64,000 nucleotides of DNA from Agrobacterium fabrum str. C58 (GTDB lineage: Bacteria; Pseudomonadota; Alphaproteobacteria; Rhizobiales; Rhizobiaceae). Below the pieces are notes generated by a model that saw nothing but the letters and a program-made list of their open reading frames with translations, was not told where the DNA came from and ran no database searches. A program made the translations under genes and the position numbers. Below are positions 59,295-64,000 of this stretch, in pieces (position 1 is the first letter of the stretch; every line of letters begins with the position of its first letter). The stretch is taken from positions 1,052,001 to 1,116,000 of the forward strand of contig NC_003062.2 of the NCBI RefSeq assembly GCF_000092025.1. Reading direction: 5' to 3'.

Positions 59295-60353
59295 TCAGGA
59301 GCCGAGCTGTGCCAGATAGCTGTTGCGGCTGTGCTGCGCCACCTCCCGCGAGTAGCCGATAACGCAGTTGCGCGTGCCGCTGCGGGCCGAGAGCAAAGCG
59401 AGTTCGGCATGGCCGAAAAATTCGGCGGCTGTGGCGGTGCCATCCACCGCCGCGACACCGATCGAAACCGTCAGATGCTCGCCATCGCCACCACTGGTCG
59501 CGAAGTGCAGGGCCTCTACGCTTTGCCGCAGCCGCTCGGCGATCGCCTCGGCCGTATTCTGCGGTACCCCGGCAAACAGAAAGGCGAATTCATCGCCACC
59601 GATGCGAGCGACGAAATCGTCCTTCTTGATGGTCTTGCGAAACAGCGCGGCGAGCCGTCGCAGTGCCTTATTGCCGGCGGAAGAACCATATTTGCCGTTG
59701 ATTTCCCGGAAATGATCGATGTCGAGCAATACCAGCGAGGTGGCGGACGCGGCCCGATCCTTTGCAAAAAGGGCGCCGAGCTTTTCCAGAAAGGCGGCCC
59801 GGTTGGGAAGCGCCGTCAAGCTGTCGCGCAGGGAGGCGGCCTGAAGTTCCACCCGGTTTCTTTCGGCTTCACGGATTTTCACCAGCCCCATGGCAATGAA
59901 ATGCCGAAGGCTCGTCTGCTCCTCGTGAATGTCGCCCAGAAGCTCCAGGAAACGCTCCGTTGCCGGCGGCTCGCTGTCCTCATCCTGCTGGAGGGCGTCC
60001 ATGAAGGTCTCGGTGCGTTTAAGGCTTGCCTCCAGCCGCGCGGAAATCTGCGTCAGCGTATCGAAGGTCGCGCTCGCCATCTGTTCGGCTTCGATCCGGG
60101 AAAAGCCGGGCAGATTGTGCCGCTGGCCAATAATATCGATCTCGTGCTGCTGCGGCGCATTGCCGAGCGCGAGAATGTCGCGGCCCATGGCCGGGTTGTG
60201 TCCTGATAATATTTCATAGATCAGTTCGTAATTGCGCGGCAATGGCGCAATGTTCATCTTGGCGATGAATTGGGTGATTTTGGTAACGACAAGAGAACTT
60301 CTTGCCTGATCACGTTTCTTATCGCCCGCCGATGTCGTCACTGACAGCCCCAA
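59295..60353 (-). CDS. GGDEF diguanylate cyclase with N-terminal helical region
   Basis: A 352-residue soluble protein with an alpha-helical N-terminal half (about residues 15-170, no known domain) and a GGDEF domain: DSLTALPNRAAF, then RIGGDEFAFLF, all intact. The I-site is KKDD in place of RxxD, so product inhibition may be lost. Late it ends with CVIGYSREVAQH. TTG at 60353 and GTG at 60341 are the possible starts; the latter has GGGG upstream. It is divergent from the GST gene. Cyclase activity is likely. Confidence 0.9.
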   Translation of the reverse strand: MGLSVTTSAGDKKRDQARSSLVVTKITQFIAKMNIAPLPRNYELIYEILSGHNPAMGRDILALGNAPQQHEIDIIGQRHNLPGFSRIEAEQMASATFDTLTQISARLEASLKRTETFMDALQQDEDSEPPATERFLELLGDIHEEQTSLRHFIAMGLVKIREAERNRVELQAASLRDSLTALPNRAAFLEKLGALFAKDRAASATSLVLLDIDHFREINGKYGSSAGNKALRRLAALFRKTIKKDDFVARIGGDEFAFLFAGVPQNTAEAIAERLRQSVEALHFATSGGDGEHLTVSIGVAAVDGTATAAEFFGHAELALLSARSGTRNCVIGYSREVAQHSRNSYLAQLGS

Positions 60354-60535
60354 TACCGAGATTATTATGAATAGACCGGCGATAACCGATTGTTGAATGG
60401 GTTTATTCTTACAAGCAACGGTTTAAAATTGACTGAATCCGCGAAAAGTTTTGGCGCTGCGAAGCGAAAATTTTCACGCCGGACAGACGCGCGGACCGCA
60501 CGCGTTTCCTGATCGATCACATGACAAATCCTGAT

Positions 60536-60565
60536 TTGATTTCATGGCCCGGCCGTTCTTATATC
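60536..60565 (+). promoter_or_regulatory. Candidate promoter for the GST gene
   Basis: TTGATT (60536-60541) and TTATAT (60559-60564) are 17 bp apart, about 30 bp before the start codon. It is a good sigma70-like match. The whole 243-bp gap to the GGDEF gene holds no gene. Confidence 0.45.
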
Positions 60566-60596
60566 GTTTCATCAATATTGCAGAAGAGGGTAGCTT

Positions 60597-61292
60597 ATGA
60601 CGAATTCCAGAACGCTCTACTCGTTGTGCGGAAGCGATATTTCCAGACCGTTTTCTCCCCATTGCTGGAAAACCGTGCTTTCGCTGGCCCATAAGGGGCT
60701 GGATTTCGAGGAGCGCCCCTTGCCCTTCACGGTCATTCCGACGGTGGAGGACGGGTTTTCGAAGACCGTGCCGATCCTGCGCGATGGTGACCAACTGGTG
60801 AGCGACAGTTTCGAAATCGCGCTTTATCTTGATGAGGCTTACCCGGAGCGGCCGTCGCTATTTGACGGGGACGGTGGCAGGTCGATGGCCCGCTTCGTCG
60901 AAAGCTGGTCGCAGACGGTGCTCCACCCGGTCATCACCCGTATTGCCGTGCTCGATATCCACAATATGCTCAACGAGCCGGACCGCGTTTATTTCCGCGA
61001 CAGCAGGACAAAGGCGCTGGGCCGGCCGCTGGAGGATGTCGTGGCCAACCGTGAGGCGGAAATCGCTGCCTTCCCCGCATTGTTGGCGCCGATCCGCCGC
61101 ATGTTGAGCTTCCAGCCTTTCATTGGCGGCGCGTCGCCGCTGTTTGCTGACTATATCGTCTTCGGCGCGCTGCAATGGGCGCGCATCACCTCAGGGGCGG
61201 ATTTGTTTGCGGATAACGATCCGGTACGAGACTGGTTCGAAGGCTGCCTAGATCTCTACGACGCAAGGGGCCGCAGTGTGACAGCGGCGTGA
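60597..61292 (+). CDS. Glutathione S-transferase, LigE (beta-etherase)-like
   Basis: A 231-residue GST with an N-terminal thioredoxin-like domain (FSPHCWKTVLSLAHKGLDFEE, then VPILRDGDQLVSDSFEIALYLDE) and a helical C-terminal domain. The opening resembles LigE/LigP beta-etherases of lignin-degrading sphingomonads more than standard GSTs. Substrates here are unknown; no lignin-type genes are near. It has a good promoter and an AGAGGG ribosome site, and lies upstream of ndk on the same strand. Confidence 0.85.
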   Translation: MTNSRTLYSLCGSDISRPFSPHCWKTVLSLAHKGLDFEERPLPFTVIPTVEDGFSKTVPILRDGDQLVSDSFEIALYLDEAYPERPSLFDGDGGRSMARFVESWSQTVLHPVITRIAVLDIHNMLNEPDRVYFRDSRTKALGRPLEDVVANREAEIAAFPALLAPIRRMLSFQPFIGGASPLFADYIVFGALQWARITSGADLFADNDPVRDWFEGCLDLYDARGRSVTAA

Positions 61293-61391
61293 AATGTCTG
61301 CCGTCATCGTCGCAATCTCGTTGATCCCCCTTGTTTTCGGGCCTTTGGGCGGGTAAAGACCGCCCACTTTCTCTGAAAAAGGAACAGACAC

Positions 61392-61814
61392 ATGGCGATT
61401 GAACGCACATTTTCGATGATCAAGCCGGACGCAACCAAGCGTAATCTCACGGGCGCGATCACCAAGGTATTTGAAGACAACGGTCTGCGCATCGTCGCCT
61501 CCAAGCGCGTCTGGATGAGCAAGCGTGAAGCAGAAGGCTTCTACGCCGTTCACAAAGAGCGTCCCTTCTTCGGTGAACTGGTTGAAGGCATGACTTCCGG
61601 CCCGACCATCGTTCAGGTTCTGGAAGGCGAAAATGCCATCCTCAAGAACCGCGAAATCATGGGCGCTACCAACCCGGCCCAGGCCGCTGAAGGCACCATC
61701 CGCAAGTCCTTCGCGCTCTCCATCGGCGAAAACTCCGTTCACGGTTCCGACGCTCCGGAAACCGCTGCACAGGAAATCGCCTACTGGTTCGCCGAAACCG
61801 AAATCGTCGGCTGA
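61392..61814 (+). CDS. ndk: Nucleoside diphosphate kinase
   Basis: Exchanges phosphates between nucleoside di- and triphosphates. The 140-residue protein has the phospho-His117 in GENSVHGSD and the usual [17 protein letters not shown] start, [15 protein letters not shown] and [20 protein letters not shown] precedes the ATG. A small GGGCGG / CCGCCC hairpin lies 30 bp upstream in the leader, and a strong terminator follows, so it is a single-gene unit. Confidence 0.98.
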   Translation: MAIERTFSMIKPDATKRNLTGAITKVFEDNGLRIVASKRVWMSKREAEGFYAVHKERPFFGELVEGMTSGPTIVQVLEGENAILKNREIMGATNPAQAAEGTIRKSFALSIGENSVHGSDAPETAAQEIAYWFAETEIVG

Positions 61815-61881
61815 TTCAATATCTCAACGGCTTGAATCGCCTTCTCAGGCGATTGGGTGAAGCTGCTGAAAAGACTCAAGG

Positions 61882-61910
61882 AAACGGGGGCGAAAGGCTC
61901 CGTTTTTTTT
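61882..61910 (+). terminator. Rho-independent terminator of ndk
   Basis: A stem (AAACGG..GGC / GG..CCGTTT) with a GAAA loop followed by eight T residues (61903-61910). One mismatch and one G-T pair. It lies 68 bp after the ndk stop. Confidence 0.85.
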
Positions 61911-61936
61911 GACAGGCGGGAAGGTCACACCGCTCT

Positions 61937-62449
61937 CTACGACGCCGGGCACCCCTGAACCGGTCGCATATCCGTCGAACCGTCAGGTTTAAACACCTCC
62001 GGATTGGGCGTATAGAGCGGGCCGACGACCAGCGGCTTGGCGGGGAGAGCCGACTGGTCGGTATCGGAGCGGATGGTGGTCTCTATCGTCTGCAGAGTAT
62101 CGCCATCCGGCCCTTTGATCTGGACGCTGACCCTGTAGGGCCGGTCCTGTTTCACGCATTCGACCGGCGGGCTTTGAACGGTGATCTTTTCGTCCTTCGG
62201 AAAAATCCTTTCCCGGGCGACGAGGTCAGGCCCTCCGCGCGGGTTTTCGAATGCCGCTTCCACGCTGCTGCCATCGCGGATGGGGGCAGTACGCTGAAGC
62301 GTCACCAGATAGGTGGCGACGGCGACGCGGTAATTGAAGACGAACATGCGTCCGGAAAGCTTTGCCACTTCGCGGGGTTCATCGCGCTGGCAACCGGAAA
62401 GCGAAAGCATCGCCGCAATCGCCAGCAGCAGGGGCAGGGCAATTCTCAT
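61937..62449 (-). CDS. Predicted lipoprotein of unknown function
   Basis: A 170-residue protein with a lipobox (LSLSGC, Cys20) after a hydrophobic signal, so it is likely anchored in the envelope. The mature part starts CQRDEPREVAKLSGRMFVFNYRVAVATYLV and has no domain I recognise; it ends with MRPVQGCPAS. A strong AAGGAGG precedes the ATG at 62449. Its start overlaps the stop of the CGNR gene by 4 bp (ATGA), so the two are translated together. Function unknown. Confidence 0.85.
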   Translation of the reverse strand: MRIALPLLLAIAAMLSLSGCQRDEPREVAKLSGRMFVFNYRVAVATYLVTLQRTAPIRDGSSVEAAFENPRGGPDLVARERIFPKDEKITVQSPPVECVKQDRPYRVSVQIKGPDGDTLQTIETTIRSDTDQSALPAKPLVVGPLYTPNPEVFKPDGSTDMRPVQGCPAS

Positions 62450-63003
62450 GGCTGCGCCTCCTTCCTGCGGTGATAATGCCGGCTGGCTTTTTGCCGGTTG
62501 CCGCACACCGCCATGTCACACCAGATGCGGCTTCTGTTCTTGCTGCGGTCGATGAACAGCCAGCCGCAATTGCCGCAGATCCGCAGCCGTTCCCGCGTCT
62601 CGCCGGCAAGCAGCGACAAGGCGGAATGGACGGTGGCGTTGGCGAGACTTTCGGAGGTTGGAAATGCCCGCAGTGCCGTGCCGCCGACAGAGAGGAGCCG
62701 GGCCAGCTTGCCATCATCATCAGCCCCGCGGGAAACAGCCGAACGGAAGTGATCGTCGATCGCCTCGCGAAGTTCGAGGAAAATGGGCCGCTTGTCCGCT
62801 TCCGGCGCGACGAGGGCGGGGAACCTGTCACGCTCCATACCAAGTCGTGTCGCTGCTTCGGCGAAGGTGACGATCTGTTCCGGCACGGAAAAGCGGTCGA
62901 GCGTTCTTGCCGCGTCCGAGCGCAGGATCACGCTATTGGCGACATCAAGCGCCAGTGCTCCCCCTGCGAAACGATGTTCTGTCCAGCGAAATGTCATATA
63001 CAT
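62446..63003 (-). CDS. CGNR zinc-finger (ABATE domain) regulator
   Basis: A 185-residue protein with an N-terminal ABATE-like domain (about residues 5-125: LALDVANSVILRS, then RPIFLELREAIDDHF) and a C-terminal zinc finger, C-x2-C in RICGNCGWLF then WCDMAVCGNRQKASRHY, the CGNR signature. Such proteins are thought to be stress-responsive transcription regulators. ATGs at 63003 and 62997 are possible; neither has a ribosome site, so a leaderless start is likely. It is divergent from the Liv permease across a palindrome. Confidence 0.88.
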   Translation of the reverse strand: MYMTFRWTEHRFAGGALALDVANSVILRSDAARTLDRFSVPEQIVTFAEAATRLGMERDRFPALVAPEADKRPIFLELREAIDDHFRSAVSRGADDDGKLARLLSVGGTALRAFPTSESLANATVHSALSLLAGETRERLRICGNCGWLFIDRSKNRSRIWCDMAVCGNRQKASRHYHRRKEAQP

Positions 63004-63039
63004 ATTATAACTGGTAAAAAGCATTTTAACAGTTATAAT
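63004..63039. promoter_or_regulatory. 36-bp palindrome between the CGNR and LivH genes (likely operator)
   Basis: Perfect 10-bp arms ATTATAACTG (63004-63013) and CAGTTATAAT (63030-63039), with inner TAAAA / TTTTA pairing after one mismatch. It occupies the whole space between the divergent starts, ending 18 bp before the LivH start. It is AT-rich and contains TATAAT-like boxes on both strands, so it is both promoter and probable binding site for the CGNR protein. Confidence 0.65.
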
Positions 63040-63057
63040 TCCGGCAGGAGGACGGGC

Positions 63058-63954
63058 TTGGCTTATTTCCTGCAACAATTGCTGAATGCCGTGCCGGTCG
63101 CAGCCCTCTATGCGGTTCTGGCCTTCGGCTACGCCATCGCCTTCTCGGTCACGAAACGCGCCGATGTGACCTATGGCGCCATCTTTGCCTTCGCCGGGCA
63201 GACTTGCCTGCTTTTTGCTGACTTCGGCTGGAACCGGCTGTGGCTGGTTCTGCCGGCAACATTGGCGCTGGGGGCAGGGGCCGGCCTGTTCGGCGGGCTT
63301 TGGGCCGCGGGTCTCATCGGTAGGGCGGTCATGCGGCCGCTGGCAAAGGCCTCTCCCAACGCGGTGACCGTGGCCTCCATCGGCGTGCTGATTGCGCTCA
63401 CGGAAAGCGCAAGGCTCGCCGCCGATACAAGGCAATTATGGCTGCCGCCGCTTTTGTCGCAGCCAGTACGTTTCTGGATCGAGGGCGGCTTTGCCGTCAC
63501 CCTGACACCGATTCAGATGTTGAATACAGCCGTCTTCTGCCTTCTCATTCTCACAGGTTCGCTTTATCTCGGCCGTTCCGCTTTCGGCAGGCGCTGGAAG
63601 GCCGTGTCGGACGATGCCTTTGCCGCCTCGCTCCTGGGGGTGAACGCGAGCAGGATATTTCTGCTGTCCTATTGCGCGGCGGGTCTCGTGGCAGCCATCG
63701 CCGGCGTGCTCGCCACGTTTTATTACGGCACCATGGATTTTGGCGCCGGTCTCGTTTTTGGCCTGAAAGTCGTGCTGATCTCGGCGGCGGGCGGATATGC
63801 CAGCCCGCTCATCTGCGGCCTGGGGGCGGCAGCCATCGGTTTTGCGGAAACATTCTGGGTCGGTTACGGCCCCGTCGCCTGGCGGGATGCGGCGGTTCTT
63901 GCCTTGCTGGTTGGCTGGCTCATCGTCATGCGCAGCCGGGTTGAAGCAGCTTAG
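63058..63954 (+). CDS. Branched-chain amino acid ABC transporter permease, LivH type
   Basis: A 298-residue inner-membrane protein with about eight helices. Typical LivH features are FLQQLLNAVPVAALYAVLAFGYAI near the start, DVTYGAIFAFAGQ, RPLAKASPNAVTVASIGVLIAL, and the EAA-like loop GVNASRIFLLSYCAAGLVAAIAG late. The start is TTG at 63058 behind AGGAGG. It begins an operon; the next gene starts 8 bp later. Substrates could be branched-chain amino acids, urea or amides. Confidence 0.9.
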   Translation: MAYFLQQLLNAVPVAALYAVLAFGYAIAFSVTKRADVTYGAIFAFAGQTCLLFADFGWNRLWLVLPATLALGAGAGLFGGLWAAGLIGRAVMRPLAKASPNAVTVASIGVLIALTESARLAADTRQLWLPPLLSQPVRFWIEGGFAVTLTPIQMLNTAVFCLLILTGSLYLGRSAFGRRWKAVSDDAFAASLLGVNASRIFLLSYCAAGLVAAIAGVLATFYYGTMDFGAGLVFGLKVVLISAAGGYASPLICGLGAAAIGFAETFWVGYGPVAWRDAAVLALLVGWLIVMRSRVEAA

Positions 63955-63962
63955 GGGGAAAA

Positions 63963-64000
63963 ATGGGCCCCGGTTTTCCGCCCGGAAATGCGATAAGACA
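63963..64000 (+). CDS. Start of the next gene of the Liv operon (cut by the window)
   Basis: An ATG at 63963 behind AGGGGGAAA opens a frame to the window edge (MGPGFPPGNAIR). By position it is probably the second permease (LivM), but the 12 visible residues are not diagnostic. Confidence 0.5.
   Translation, partial: MGPGFPPGNAIR

Noticed and set aside
62362..63057. Open frame extending the LivH gene upstream
   Set aside because: It covers the CGNR gene in antisense and the palindrome; LivH homology and a good ribosome site start at 63058.

Overview
The window is about 64 kb of high-GC, densely coded chromosomal DNA from an alphaproteobacterium of the order Rhizobiales. The gene set and order fit the Agrobacterium (Rhizobium/Agrobacterium group) circular chromosome best: psd-pssA, an FtsI-like penicillin-binding protein outside the division cluster, ribosomal proteins S6 and L9 with long charged tails, a SurA-PdxA-RsmA run next to LptF-LptG-LptD, and many cyclic-di-GMP proteins. 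The genus is an inference from gene content and memory of related genomes. I saw no tRNA, rRNA, CRISPR array, insertion sequence or prophage.

Layout. 1-6.8 kb: phospholipid synthesis (psd, pssA), an Atm1-type ABC exporter, a membrane-anchored Ig/LysM wall protein, and a divergent LOG phosphoribohydrolase. 7-14.8 kb: an FtsI-like PBP, RarD permease, a tight four-gene run (DUF559 nuclease-like, two tandem GFA proteins, prolyl iminopeptidase), one copy of a palindromic intergenic repeat, cysS and a short-chain dehydrogenase. 14.9-30.5 kb: a minus-strand housekeeping backbone (rpsF-rpsR-DUF2232-rplI, dnaB, alr, radA, cvpA, purF). It is interrupted by plus-strand regulator/transporter cassettes (marR-MFS-HlyD and araC-azlC-azlD) and by a ParD/ParE-type toxin-antitoxin pair. 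A second copy of the palindromic repeat sits at the edge of the MFS cassette.

30.7-39.1 kb: an aldo/keto reductase, then the fatty-acid cluster fabD-fabG-acpP-fabF, mltG, a YicC-family gene and gmk. 39.1-49.8 kb: a hydrolase, rsmA-pdxA-surA, lptF-lptG-lptD (LPS transport), pepA and holC. 49.9-60.4 kb: a signalling region with a GAF-GGDEF cyclase, a sugar dehydrogenase, a membrane EAL phosphodiesterase with a dead GGDEF domain, a two-component pair followed by a secreted HbpS/GlcG-like protein, an ABC-F ATPase and another GGDEF protein. 60.5-64 kb: a LigE-like GST, ndk, and a divergent unit in which a CGNR regulator and a lipoprotein face a LivH-type permease across a near-perfect palindrome.

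Most of the window is envelope, lipid and central information-processing machinery. The accessory parts are the plus-strand cassettes, the TA pair, the DUF559/GFA run, the HbpS-linked two-component system and the CGNR/Liv unit at the right edge. No large new system is evident. The best leads are the toxin gene that lacks any ATG, GTG or TTG start, the two-component system paired with an HbpS-like protein whose Shine-Dalgarno lies in a hairpin, and the CGNR palindrome.
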